Positions 25,150-33,854 of a stretch of DNA of 48,257 bases are shown here, one piece after another (the first letter of the stretch is position 1; every line of letters starts with the position of its first letter). Under the pieces are notes generated by a model that was not told where the DNA came from, searched no databases, and worked only from the letters and a program-made list of their open reading frames with translations. Source of the DNA: Candidatus Methanophagales archaeon (GTDB lineage Archaea > Halobacteriota > Syntropharchaeia > Alkanophagales > Methanospirareceae). A program made the translations under genes and the position numbers. Where the stretch lies: contig JAUVZJ010000010.1 of assembly GCA_030602585.1 (NCBI GenBank), positions 1 through 48,257 of the forward strand, written 5' to 3'.

Positions 25150-26562
25150 CTATGTTCCCATCTCAAACACATCGTGTATTGCTTGCGCTGCCTTATGTGC
25201 ATCTTCCTTCTTTACTACAAAAGAGATATTAAACTCTGAACTGCCCTGTGAAATCATTATCACGCTTATTCCTTTTTTGCCAAGCGCGGAGAATACTTTA
25301 CCTGCAACACCCGGCGTTCCTGCCATACCGGCTCCGACAACACCCATTGCGCAAACGTTGCTATTGGACGTGTAGTCACGTATCACAGTGCCACCAGAGT
25401 TTATGCTCTGTAGCGCACCAATAGCTCTTTCCAATTGTGAACTATCAATAACAATGGATATGGTCCTTTCAGAGGAGCCCTGGCTTATCATGATGATGTC
25501 CACATTTCCTGCGGCTAAGACAGAAAATATACGTGCTGCAACGTCCGATATACTCCTAACACCAGTTCCTGCGATATTAATAATCGAAGTGTTTTGAATG
25601 AGCGTAATGGCTTTAGCAGCTTTTTTTGTTTTCTCCGGCTCTTCGCCAATAAGCGTGCCCGCGTCTTCAGGGTTGAACAAATTTTTCACCCTTATCGGTA
25701 TCTTCTTTTTCATCACAGGCTCTATTGCCCTCGGATGGAGGACGGAAGCACCGAAATAGGATAGTTCCATCGCCTCCATGTATGATATATAAGGTATCTT
25801 TCTTGCATTTTTTATCATCTTGGGGTCTGCACTCATTATTCCCTCCGTCTCCTTCCAGAGCCATATCTCATCGGCATCTATCGCCGTTCCAATTATGGTA
25901 GCCGTGTAGTCCGAGCCACCCCTGCCGAGTGTTGTTATCGTCCCTTTCTTCGTTTGCCCCGTGAATCCACTCACAACAGGTATCTTATCACCTAACAAAG
26001 GCGTAATTCGCTCTTTTATCTCTCGCTCTACACCCCATATTAATTGTGCGTTGCCATAATCCTCGTTCGTTATTATCCCGGCGTCACCACCTGTAAGATG
26101 CACCGCATCTATTCCTATTGATTGCATTGTGCCAGCCAGTATAGGCGCAGCCAATCTTTCGCCAAAAGAACCGATGTAGTCAAGCGATCTCGATGTTAAT
26201 TCACCTAAAAAGCATATTCCAGTCAAGGCTTTCTCCATCTCCGCTAATCGCTCTTTGACTTCACTCTTCACCTCTTTCAATACATGTACGTTGTCTATCG
26301 CCTCGGACGCCGCTAACTCATGCTTCTTTCTTAATTCTTCCACGAACTCCTTCGCATTTTCCACTTTTCCCTCCGTTGCTACTCTATTCGCATTCTCTAA
26401 CAGCGTGTCTGTGACAGTAGAAAGTGCCGAAGTGACAACAACTATTTCTTTCCTTTCTTCCGTTCCCCCCTCTTCTTTGAATCTTTTTATCAAATTTGCT
26501 ACTGTCTTTATCTTTTCTCCATTTGCAACTGCTCCTCCACCGAATTTCATCACTACTCTCAT
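25150..26562 (-). CDS. lysC: Aspartate kinase
   Basis: 470 residues. The kinase domain begins VMKFGGGAVANGEKI, then VVVTSALSTVTDTLL, FGERLAAPILA and TTLGRGGSDYTATIIGTAIDADE. Two ACT domains follow from about 320 (IINIAGTGVRSISDVAARIFSVLAAG and VCAMGVVGAGMAGTPGVAGKVFSALGKKGISV), which bind feedback inhibitors. It phosphorylates aspartate at the start of Lys/Thr/Met synthesis and supplies the semialdehyde thought to be used by the COG1900 pathway. No downstream pathway genes are adjacent. Confidence 0.94.
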   Translation of the reverse strand: MRVVMKFGGGAVANGEKIKTVANLIKRFKEEGGTEERKEIVVVTSALSTVTDTLLENANRVATEGKVENAKEFVEELRKKHELAASEAIDNVHVLKEVKSEVKERLAEMEKALTGICFLGELTSRSLDYIGSFGERLAAPILAGTMQSIGIDAVHLTGGDAGIITNEDYGNAQLIWGVEREIKERITPLLGDKIPVVSGFTGQTKKGTITTLGRGGSDYTATIIGTAIDADEIWLWKETEGIMSADPKMIKNARKIPYISYMEAMELSYFGASVLHPRAIEPVMKKKIPIRVKNLFNPEDAGTLIGEEPEKTKKAAKAITLIQNTSIINIAGTGVRSISDVAARIFSVLAAGNVDIIMISQGSSERTISIVIDSSQLERAIGALQSINSGGTVIRDYTSNSNVCAMGVVGAGMAGTPGVAGKVFSALGKKGISVIMISQGSSEFNISFVVKKEDAHKAAQAIHDVFEMGT

Positions 26563-26634
26563 TCTCTTCTTATCTTACTCCTCCTCTTCGCCTTCCACCT
26601 TTGCCTCTTTCATCTACCTATCAACAATTTCCGA

Positions 26635-26648
26635 ATATTTATATAAAG
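26635..26648 (+). promoter_or_regulatory. TATA box for the thermosome gene
   Basis: ATATTTATATAAAG in the divergent gap between lysC and the thermosome gene. It lies about 100 nt before the chaperonin start, leaving a long leader that could hold stress-regulation signals. Confidence 0.45.
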
Positions 26649-26749
26649 ACGAAAATTTAAAAATTACATAGCGGTTAGTGCTGGCTATAGTCCAGCGTAG
26701 ATTAATAGGATAAAAAATAGAATAAAAATATAGCGAGGTGAGCATGCAC

Positions 26750-28393
26750 ATGGCAGGACAATTAGGTGGGATACCTATATTAATATTGAAGGAAGGTGGT
26801 GAAAGGACAAGAGGGAGGGAGGCACAGAGTGCGAATATAACTGCGGCGAAAGCAGTTGCTTCTGCTGTTCGTACCACACTGGGACCAAAAGGGATGGATA
26901 AAATGCTTGTGGATTCCCTTGGTGACGTGGTTATAACAAACGACGGTGTGACTATCCTCAAGGAGATGGACATAGAGAGCCCGGCAGCGAAGATGATGGT
27001 GGAAGTAGCGAAAACCGTGGATGAGGAAGCCGGGGACGGCACGACAACCTCCGTGGTTCTTGCTGGAGAACTGCTAAAGAAGGCGGAGGACCTCCTGGAC
27101 CAGGAATTACATCCTGCGGTAATCGCAATGGGCTATAGACTTGCGGCAGAGAGAGCGAGAAAGGTGCTGGATGAAATCGCAATGGATATAAAGATAGAGG
27201 ATGAGGCAGAACTGAAGAAAATAGCAAAAACTGCGATAACCGGAAAATTCGCTGAGGTTTCTCGTGATTTCCTCGCGGAGATTGCGATAAAGGCGGATAA
27301 GGCGATAGCAGAAGAAACTTCTGACGGCAAAAGAGTGATTGACGTGGATAACATAAACATGGAGAAGAAAGTAGGCGGTAGAATAGGAGATACAGAGTTA
27401 GTGCAGGGGATGGCAATAGACAAAGAGATAGTGCATCCCGGGATGCCAATGAAAATAGAGGATGCGAAAATAGCGTTGATTAATGCTGCGCTGGAGGTAA
27501 AGAAAACAGAGATTGACGCAGAAGTAAAAATAAGGTCATCAGACCAGCTAAGAAGTTTCCTTGCGGAAGAGGAGCGAATGATGCGGCGGATTGCGGAGTG
27601 CATAAAAGAAAGCGGTGCGAATGTCGTGATATGCCAGAAGGGGATAGACGACGTGGTGCAGCATTATCTCGCGAAGGAAGGGATTATTGCGGTAAGAAGG
27701 GCGAAGAAAAGCGATATGGAAAAGCTGGAAAAAGCAACCGGTGCTAAAATAGCGAGTAACGTGGAAGAAATGAGTGAAAGCGATTTAGGGTATGCCGGAT
27801 TAGTAGAGGAGAGGAAGATAGCAGGGGATAAGATGTTGTTTATAGAGGAGTGTGAGAATCCACATGCAGTGTCCATTGTGATAAGAGGCGGGACAGACCA
27901 TGTAGTAGATGAAGTTGAGCGGTCTTTACATGATACGCTTCGTGTGGTGGGAAGCATAATCGAGGATGGAAAAGCAGTTGCTGGTGGTGGAGCAGTGGAA
28001 ACGGAGCTGGCACTGCGAATACGGGAATACAGTGCGTCGCTAAAAGGAAGGGAGCAGTTAGCGGTGGAGAAATTCGCAGAGGCGATGGAAATAATACCCC
28101 GAACGTTAGCGGAAAATTCCGGACTCGACCCGATAGACAAGTTGGTAGAGTTGAAAGCCGCGCATGAAAAAGGCAAAAAGAATGCTGGCCTGGACGTTTA
28201 TACCGGTAAAATCGTTGATATGTGGCAACGAGGCGTGATAGAGCCACTGAGAACAAAACGACAATCGGTGGATTCAGCAGTAGAGGCGGCAATGATGATT
28301 ATCAAGATAGACGATGTGATAGCGTCGAAGCGAGGAGCACCTCAAGCACCTCCACCCGGTGGTGGAATGCCGGGCGGTATGCCGCCATACTAA
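26750..28393 (+). CDS. thsA: Thermosome (group II chaperonin) subunit
   Basis: 547 residues from the ATG at 26750, chosen because GAGGTGA lies 8 nt ahead; a GTG at 26738 and an ATG at 26744 are in frame but overlap or crowd that site. All group II landmarks are intact: [21 protein letters not shown] with catalytic Asp65, GDGTTTSVV (95-), [20 protein letters not shown] with Asp395, GGGAVETEL and the GGMPGGM tail. The protein forms ATP-driven double-ring folding chambers. It is divergent from lysC. A second, divergent chaperonin-family gene lies less than 2 kb downstream on the other strand. Confidence 0.95.
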   Translation: MAGQLGGIPILILKEGGERTRGREAQSANITAAKAVASAVRTTLGPKGMDKMLVDSLGDVVITNDGVTILKEMDIESPAAKMMVEVAKTVDEEAGDGTTTSVVLAGELLKKAEDLLDQELHPAVIAMGYRLAAERARKVLDEIAMDIKIEDEAELKKIAKTAITGKFAEVSRDFLAEIAIKADKAIAEETSDGKRVIDVDNINMEKKVGGRIGDTELVQGMAIDKEIVHPGMPMKIEDAKIALINAALEVKKTEIDAEVKIRSSDQLRSFLAEEERMMRRIAECIKESGANVVICQKGIDDVVQHYLAKEGIIAVRRAKKSDMEKLEKATGAKIASNVEEMSESDLGYAGLVEERKIAGDKMLFIEECENPHAVSIVIRGGTDHVVDEVERSLHDTLRVVGSIIEDGKAVAGGGAVETELALRIREYSASLKGREQLAVEKFAEAMEIIPRTLAENSGLDPIDKLVELKAAHEKGKKNAGLDVYTGKIVDMWQRGVIEPLRTKRQSVDSAVEAAMMIIKIDDVIASKRGAPQAPPPGGGMPGGMPPY

Positions 28394-28402
28394 TTTTTTA
28401 AA

Positions 28403-28669
28403 ATGAGTGAAGATTGGAAAAGTGATTGGAGAACAGATAGATATTCAGTTGTAATAACAAATCCAAGTACTACACAACCAGCAGCGATTATTTTCCATTT
28501 AAAGAAAGACCCAGAAAAACGTGGGGCTATGAAGCATGCAGATCAGTTAAAACATCCAGTGAGTATGTCAGGAAGAGAAAAAGATGAGTTTGCAAAATTA
28601 ATTGGAAATATAATAATAGAAGATTCTCCAATCTTGAAAAATTGGTTTAAAAATGAGGAGGAAAGATAA
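28403..28669 (+). CDS. Small hypothetical protein after the thermosome gene
   Basis: 88 residues, soluble and charged, beginning MSEDWKSDWRTDRYSVVITN and ending in KNEEER. It starts 9 nt after the thermosome stop, so it is probably co-transcribed. I do not recognise a family. It is AT-rich compared with the thermosome gene, which hints at a different origin. The predicted alternation of beta strand (YSVVITNP, AAIIFHL) and helix (KDEFAKLIGNII) supports a folded protein. Confidence 0.6.
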   Translation: MSEDWKSDWRTDRYSVVITNPSTTQPAAIIFHLKKDPEKRGAMKHADQLKHPVSMSGREKDEFAKLIGNIIIEDSPILKNWFKNEEER

Positions 28670-28716
28670 AAATGAAAAGATATATAAATATAACAAAAAA
28701 GAGGGGGTGAAAGCAA

Positions 28717-29341
28717 ATCTCAACGAAAGGAAGAAGAAAGATCTGGCTTGGTCGAATCAGGGATTTGAGTGCAGATGAACTTGAAGCGCGGAAGCGACTT
28801 AACAAGAAGATAGCGTTTTTTGCAATAGGAATGCTCATTTTTGCGGCATTCATGGCTCTCCTGCCGTCGAATACACCTGAAGCACCGCCACCAACACCTG
28901 TTGCGGTAACGCCTGCAGTAACACAAACACCAAGACCCACACCTATTGTAACGCCTACGCCAACACTGGTTCTAACATATCAAGATTCTGAATACTCAGA
29001 CTGAGGTATAGATATTGTATACAGCATAAGTGTAGATGTGAACTTAATGAAAAATGCTGCCGAGAGACTTGATTATGAAGGCCTTGAGACGTATTCAGGA
29101 ATGCTGTATGACGATGCTAAGAAGGCACTGGACGAAAATAGATCAATTCGATGTATCATCAGCATTAAAACCGTCAAAAGACGAGTTTAAGCTAGGATTA
29201 CAAGATTTTAAGCAGGCAGGGTATTACGGAGAGAAGGGAGCAAGAAATTACGATGCCGATGATCTAGAGACTAGCACTGACTATATGGAAAGGGCTGCTA
29301 GACATATGGAGAGAGCTGCTGATTTGTTACCCAAAGAATAG
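28717..29341 (+). pseudogene. Broken gene for a membrane-anchored helical protein
   Basis: Pieces of one protein lie in two frames. GAGGGGGTGA at 28701-28710 is a strong ribosome-binding site, but at the right spacing the codon is ATC (28717), not ATG. From there the frame encodes a basic tail, a membrane helix (IAFFAIGMLIFAAFMAL) and a Pro/Thr linker, then meets TGA at 29002. The same frame continues past it with GIDIVYSISVDVNLMKNAAERLDYEGLETYSGML. Near 29150 the sense switches by one base to SSALKPSKDEFKLGLQDFKQAGYYGEKGARN, ending at 29341. A TTG at 28765 and an ATG at 29054 give shorter intact frames. Start loss, nonsense and frameshift together indicate decay. Family unknown; the tail looks like a helical bundle. 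Confidence 0.6.
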
Positions 29342-29378
29342 ACTATTTGCTCTAAACCCCAACAAACTGCCAAGGATG

Positions 29379-29398
29379 CCCCGCTTTTCAAAGCGGGG
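29379..29398 (+). terminator. Strong GC hairpin CCCCGCTTT/AAAGCGGGG
   Basis: CCCCGCTTT-TC-AAAGCGGGG is a perfect 9-bp inverted repeat in an AT-rich gap after the broken gene. The surrounding GATG...GGTGGC context also resembles the hairpin ends of IS200/IS605-type elements, so it might be a transposon-end remnant instead of a terminator. Confidence 0.45.
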
Positions 29399-29468
29399 TG
29401 GCCTGGATGTGACTTAGATTTTATACTATGAAATTGTTAATATAAATTAAAGAGGGAGGAGAAATAAA

Positions 29469-29657
29469 ATGACCCATATCGAAATAAATCCCAAAATCTT
29501 ATGCGGGAAGCCTGTGATAAAAGGAACGAGAATACCTGTATATTTGATATTAGAGCTCTTAGCTGCAGGATATGACTTCGAGAGGATAATGGAAGCCTAT
29601 CCAGACCTGAAGAGAGAGGACATAGAAGCGGCGATAGAGTACGCCTCGGGGGTCTAA
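29469..29657 (+). CDS. DUF433 antitoxin-like protein
   Basis: 62 residues with the complete DUF433 pattern: INPKILCGKPVIKGTRIPVYLILELLAAG, then YPDLKREDIEAAIEYA. These winged-helix proteins are usually paired with DUF5615/PIN-like toxins, as here. GGGAGGAGAAATAAA precedes the ATG. Confidence 0.9.
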   Translation: MTHIEINPKILCGKPVIKGTRIPVYLILELLAAGYDFERIMEAYPDLKREDIEAAIEYASGV

Positions 29658-29684
29658 GGGTGAAGAGGTTATAGAGGTCGAAGC

Positions 29685-30035
29685 ATGAAATTCCTTGTGG
29701 ATGAGAATATCTCTCACCGCACTCTCAAGTTTTTGAAGGAGCTGAGCTACGATGTGAAAGGTGTCCCAGAACATCTAAAAAGGTCTGATGACGAAAACAT
29801 TATAAGTCTGGCAATTGAGGAAGACCGATTTGTGATAACTTTAGACATCGATTTCGGTCGGATTTACTATTTTTCTAGGAGAGAAGAAGTCGGAATAATT
29901 GTTTTAAGAGTCCGTTTGCCGACCGTTGAACGAGTCAATCAGGTGCTTGAGAAATTTTTAGGAACGGTAAACTTGGAAGAGTTAGGCAAGTGTTTAATTA
30001 TATTAGATGAAAAGAAGTTTAGAGTAAGAAGATGA
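29685..30035 (+). CDS. DUF5615 PIN-like toxin
   Basis: 116 residues. FLVDENISHRTLKFLKE and FVITLDIDFGRI are the conserved acidic motifs of the DUF5615/Mut7-C-like PIN superfamily, presumed RNases. It follows the DUF433 gene by 27 nt, the usual toxin-antitoxin layout. It looks intact and full length. Confidence 0.88.
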   Translation: MKFLVDENISHRTLKFLKELSYDVKGVPEHLKRSDDENIISLAIEEDRFVITLDIDFGRIYYFSRREEVGIIVLRVRLPTVERVNQVLEKFLGTVNLEELGKCLIILDEKKFRVRR

Positions 30036-30119
30036 GATTTAAAGTGGCAAAAAGATTAGACGAAGTGGGGCGAGGTTGGGGCTTCCCCCACACCGCCACC
30101 AGTGTTTTTTTCGCCTGTT

Positions 30120-31877
30120 CTACTTGTATTTCAATCTTCCACCTTTAAATTTGAACTCTGGCGGATTCCGCTCTGTTTCTATTAATTCTCGTGTTCTGCC
30201 CGAAATCTGTGAGTCGATATCCGCCGCCTCTTTCGCTACTTCACTCTTTGCTATATGCAAATCATCTATTTTTATCATTCCGGTAGCGGCGCCAGCAGCA
30301 GATATAAGAGCCTGCAATTTCACCTGCAACGGGTCTATTATTCCCTCATCCACCATGTCCTTCACCTTCTTGTCACTTCCTGATATACCAGCATTTTTAT
30401 TGCCCGCGTAATGCTCAGCTCGCAGCTTTGTAAGCGTATCAATCTGGTCCATTCCGCTATTCTTCGCTATTGCCTTCGGTATAGACTCCAGAGCGTCTGC
30501 AAAAGCATCTACTGCCAGTTGCTCCTTACTGGGTATAGTTCTTGCGAATTTTCTTAGCACAGCGGCGCATTCTGTTTCCACGGCACCACCACCTGGCACT
30601 ACTCTGTTGTCATCAAATAAACGAGCAACAGCGTGTAAAGCGCTCTTTATCTCGCCCACCATACCTTCTAAAACCCTGATAGACGCGCCTCTTATAATTA
30701 TCGTAGAAGTTTTCTTATACGGACATTGCTCAAAAAATACGTATTTGTCACCGCCTATTTCTCGCTGCGTTACTCTTCCTGCAAAGCTTAATTTATCTTC
30801 GCTCAGGTCACTCACGTCTTTCACTATCTTACCACCTGCTGATTTCTCCAGCCGCTTCAAGTCCGTTAACTTCACACGTTTCATCAGCATTACCCCCGCT
30901 CTTCGGAACTTATCCAGCGCATCATCATCCACACCCCAGCGACAGCAAACCACGTTTGCACCTGATTTTATTACGGGGTCTATGAGTTCATCGAAAAGCT
31001 TCGTTCTTGCCTCCCGGAACTCGCGGAAATGAGTTGGTTTTGAAAAAGTAACGTGAAAATCAACGGCACCAAGCGTTTCACCGGCTTTGCTTCGTTCTCT
31101 TGCCGCTGTTCCTGTTGGCAGCTCCTTCCTACCTTTTACTTTTGGCTCCTTATGTTCAAGGGGGAAATCAAGTAGAGCTATCTTTGCGTTCTCCACTTCT
31201 GTTGGCAGCTCATCCAGAACGTGCCTGTCCACAACAACGCCTTCGGAAAAACTCGTCTCTTCTACCCTTCCTCCTGCTTTTGCCTCTATTAATACATCGT
31301 CCACATCTATCGGCAGCTCGCCGCTTTCGCTTACCCTTTTTATGCTCTTCACTATCGCATCTACTAATTTATCCTCGTCACAATAATCGCTTCTCTTAAA
31401 TGCTGTCTTCGCCACTTTATTCAAATATTCATCGCTTTCTCTTATCTCCACCGGTGAGGCTATATCACTTAAGACCTCTTTCGCCCTCTCCAGTGCCTTC
31501 TCATAGCCCCGCACAATCACATTTTGATGTATTCCTATGTTTTTCAGTTCAAATCCACGCCACACCAGCTCACCGGTCAGAATCATAACCGTAGCTATGC
31601 CATCTCCTACCCTTTCACCTTGTGTTATCCCTGCGTTTATCAATACGTCAACAGCAGGATGCATGTATTTCAATTCCCTTACTATGGTGTATGCGTTACT
31701 GGTTACGAGGTCCTCAATTTCCCCTTTTGTGGCTCCACTGGTTATCAATTTTTTCGACCCAAGAGGACCGATAGTGGATTTGAACATGTCAGAAAAAGTA
31801 ATAGAAACCTGAGCATTGGTTTCCTGAATTTCATCCGGCGGCACTTCCCCCGGCGGCAACTCCTCCTTTATTGTCAT
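30120..31877 (-). CDS. Divergent group II chaperonin paralogue lacking two catalytic aspartates
   Basis: 585 residues, aligned throughout to the thermosome gene nearby: equatorial (FSDMFKSTIGPLGSKKL), ALLDFPLE, apical (GANVVCCRWGVDDDAL) and [17 protein letters not shown]. Catalytic features differ. TNDGVTIL has become TSNAYTIV, so the GroEL Asp52 equivalent is Asn61. LHDTLRVV has become LHAVARLF, so the Asp398 equivalent is Ala416. GDGTTTS has become GDGIATV, keeping one Asp. The GGM tail is replaced by a basic tail, FKFKGGRLKYK. Nucleotide binding may persist but hydrolysis should be crippled. It might be a structural or regulatory subunit of mixed rings, or a stand-alone client binder. The frame is otherwise clean, so selection appears to maintain it. 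Confidence 0.88.
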   Translation of the reverse strand: MTIKEELPPGEVPPDEIQETNAQVSITFSDMFKSTIGPLGSKKLITSGATKGEIEDLVTSNAYTIVRELKYMHPAVDVLINAGITQGERVGDGIATVMILTGELVWRGFELKNIGIHQNVIVRGYEKALERAKEVLSDIASPVEIRESDEYLNKVAKTAFKRSDYCDEDKLVDAIVKSIKRVSESGELPIDVDDVLIEAKAGGRVEETSFSEGVVVDRHVLDELPTEVENAKIALLDFPLEHKEPKVKGRKELPTGTAARERSKAGETLGAVDFHVTFSKPTHFREFREARTKLFDELIDPVIKSGANVVCCRWGVDDDALDKFRRAGVMLMKRVKLTDLKRLEKSAGGKIVKDVSDLSEDKLSFAGRVTQREIGGDKYVFFEQCPYKKTSTIIIRGASIRVLEGMVGEIKSALHAVARLFDDNRVVPGGGAVETECAAVLRKFARTIPSKEQLAVDAFADALESIPKAIAKNSGMDQIDTLTKLRAEHYAGNKNAGISGSDKKVKDMVDEGIIDPLQVKLQALISAAGAATGMIKIDDLHIAKSEVAKEAADIDSQISGRTRELIETERNPPEFKFKGGRLKYK

Positions 31878-31966
31878 CTTTTCTTTTGCCCCTCTCTATA
31901 TATCTTCACTATAATGTGTAAACATAAAAATACATCTAAAATTATCTTTATGAATTTGTCAATTTC

Positions 31967-33787
31967 TCATAACGAAGACTCTTCTTTGATAAGAGACCGC
32001 CTATGGCAGTGTTCCCTTATTATATCAGACCTGCTTATTATTCCAACCAGTTCTTTCTCTTCCTCTTCACTCCCTCCCTTTACCACCGGCACTCTCCCTA
32101 TATTGTAAGCGTCCATCTTATACAGGACATCCTCTAAAGGCTCGTCTGGATATGTTATTATCACATTTTTCATGCACGTTAGCTTTATCATTCTATAATC
32201 CGCTCCTTTTTCCCTTTCTCTCTCCAGGTCCATTATACCCGTTATTCCCACCAAATTCCCTTCTTTATCAACCACCGGATAGGTTACGTGCCCCGCACTC
32301 CTTGCAAAATAAAGTGCCTCTTTCACCGTCTTATCTTCTGGAATAGTGATTACGTCCTTTGCATACGCATCCTTCACTTTTATCCCCTCAAGTAAATCCA
32401 CCATAAATTCCCTCCTATGTGCTGGAGATTCTTTTCTCGTTTTTTTCTGGTTCTCATATATCGTCCATCCACCGGAAAGCGCATAAGCCACTGCTGATGC
32501 AAGCATCAATGGCACCAGCAGGCTGTAACTCCCCGCCATCTCGGAGATCATTAATATTGCTGCAATAGGCACCTTTGCCACACCACTGAAAAAAGCAGCC
32601 ATTCCTACAAGCACAAAAGCCGACATCGTTGCTCCTGTTATTATTCCAGGGAAGAAAAAATGTGCTATTCCGCCAAACAGCCCGCCCAACATCGCTCCTA
32701 TAACCAGAGAGGGAGCAAAAACTCCTCCACTTCCTCCTGACCCGATGGTAAATGACGTAGCAAATATCTTCGCAATGACAATAATAAGCATCACAGAAAG
32801 AGATAATTTCGCATCCATGGCTAACTGAATACAGCCATATCCCAGACCAAGCATTCCATATAACACTTGTTGGTTCCACCAGCCAAGTGACAATACAAGC
32901 ATTCCAAGCATTAATCCACCTATAGCAGGTTTTAGATGATTCGGAATCTTTAATTTCCTGAAAATGTTCCTCGTCCCATAAAATACCTTCACGTAGAAAA
33001 TACCTAATGCCGCGCATGCAATACCTAATATCATGTAAAAAATCAGTTCTGAAGGATGGTTAAAAGCGTATAGGGGCGTTTTAAATATGGGCTCCCAGCC
33101 TATAAGCGGAAAAGAGCAGAATACTGCGTATGCAACCACTGAAGACACAATCGCGGGAATCATGGATGCCATCTCGAAGTCTCTTTTATATAAGACCTCT
33201 ATGCCAAACAATGCACCACCGAGAGGCGCTTTAAATATGGCTCCGATGCCCGCAACAGCACCACAAACCATCATCGTCCTCCTCTCTCTTTCGCTCAACT
33301 TCAAACGAGAAGCTAAAAAAGAGCCGAAACCACCTCCTATCTGCGCAATTGGACCCTCTCGCCCTGCACTACCGCCTGAGCCAATGGTTATGGCTGAGGC
33401 GATTGATTTGACCAGAGGCACTCTTTTTCTTATCTCGCCCCTCTTGTTGTGAAATGCATCAATTATCGCATCAGTTCCATGCCCCTCTGCCTCTGGAGCA
33501 AACGTGTATATAATCAAGCCAGCAATAAGCCCTCCAACTGCTGGAATCAATGCAAGCACCCATAAACGGAATGAATTTGAAGGCAGAGACAAAATACTTG
33601 ATTCACCAGCCGGTAACGCGGGATGGTAGCCAGAAACATAACCCTGAAAAAATGCCGTTGTCGTTTGTAACAATAAATAAAAAGCAATGGCACAGAGTCC
33701 TGCCACTACTCCGATTATTATGCTCCAGAGAACCCATTTCTCTATGTATCGCAGCTCTTTTGTGCTTAGTTCCTCCATACCCGCCAC
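31967..33787 (-). CDS. ClC-type chloride channel/transporter with CBS domains
   Basis: 606 residues. The ClC core has GSGGSAGREGPIAQIGGG (GREGP 142-146 with the gating Glu), ending in GSGGSGGVFAPSLVIGAM, plus about 16 membrane segments. The last 140 residues are a CBS pair (VKDAYAKDVITIPEDKTVKEAL... and MKNVIITYPDEPLEDVLYKMDAYNIGRVPVV) that may sense adenine nucleotides. It transports chloride or other anions. The gene runs in the same direction as the chaperonin paralogue, about 90 nt upstream of it. Confidence 0.93.
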   Translation of the reverse strand: MAGMEELSTKELRYIEKWVLWSIIIGVVAGLCAIAFYLLLQTTTAFFQGYVSGYHPALPAGESSILSLPSNSFRLWVLALIPAVGGLIAGLIIYTFAPEAEGHGTDAIIDAFHNKRGEIRKRVPLVKSIASAITIGSGGSAGREGPIAQIGGGFGSFLASRLKLSERERRTMMVCGAVAGIGAIFKAPLGGALFGIEVLYKRDFEMASMIPAIVSSVVAYAVFCSFPLIGWEPIFKTPLYAFNHPSELIFYMILGIACAALGIFYVKVFYGTRNIFRKLKIPNHLKPAIGGLMLGMLVLSLGWWNQQVLYGMLGLGYGCIQLAMDAKLSLSVMLIIVIAKIFATSFTIGSGGSGGVFAPSLVIGAMLGGLFGGIAHFFFPGIITGATMSAFVLVGMAAFFSGVAKVPIAAILMISEMAGSYSLLVPLMLASAVAYALSGGWTIYENQKKTRKESPAHRREFMVDLLEGIKVKDAYAKDVITIPEDKTVKEALYFARSAGHVTYPVVDKEGNLVGITGIMDLEREREKGADYRMIKLTCMKNVIITYPDEPLEDVLYKMDAYNIGRVPVVKGGSEEEEKELVGIISRSDIIREHCHRRSLIKEESSL

Positions 33788-33854
33788 TTTTTATCCCTTA
33801 TCCTTTTAGAATTATTATGTTACTTTATATCCCACTCTTAATAAATATTCAAAA

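Noticed and set aside
26660-26700. Possible tRNA-like segment upstream of the thermosome gene
   Set aside because: A short complementary stretch only; no cloverleaf, no T-arm consensus.
29002-29004. TGA read as an amino acid (recoding)
   Set aside because: The gene also lacks a start codon and has a frameshift, and no other TGA-containing frame was seen in the window, so simple decay is the better explanation.
31524-32108. 194-codon plus-strand frame
   Set aside because: Opposite strand of the chaperonin paralogue and the ClC gene; composition is that of an antisense shadow.
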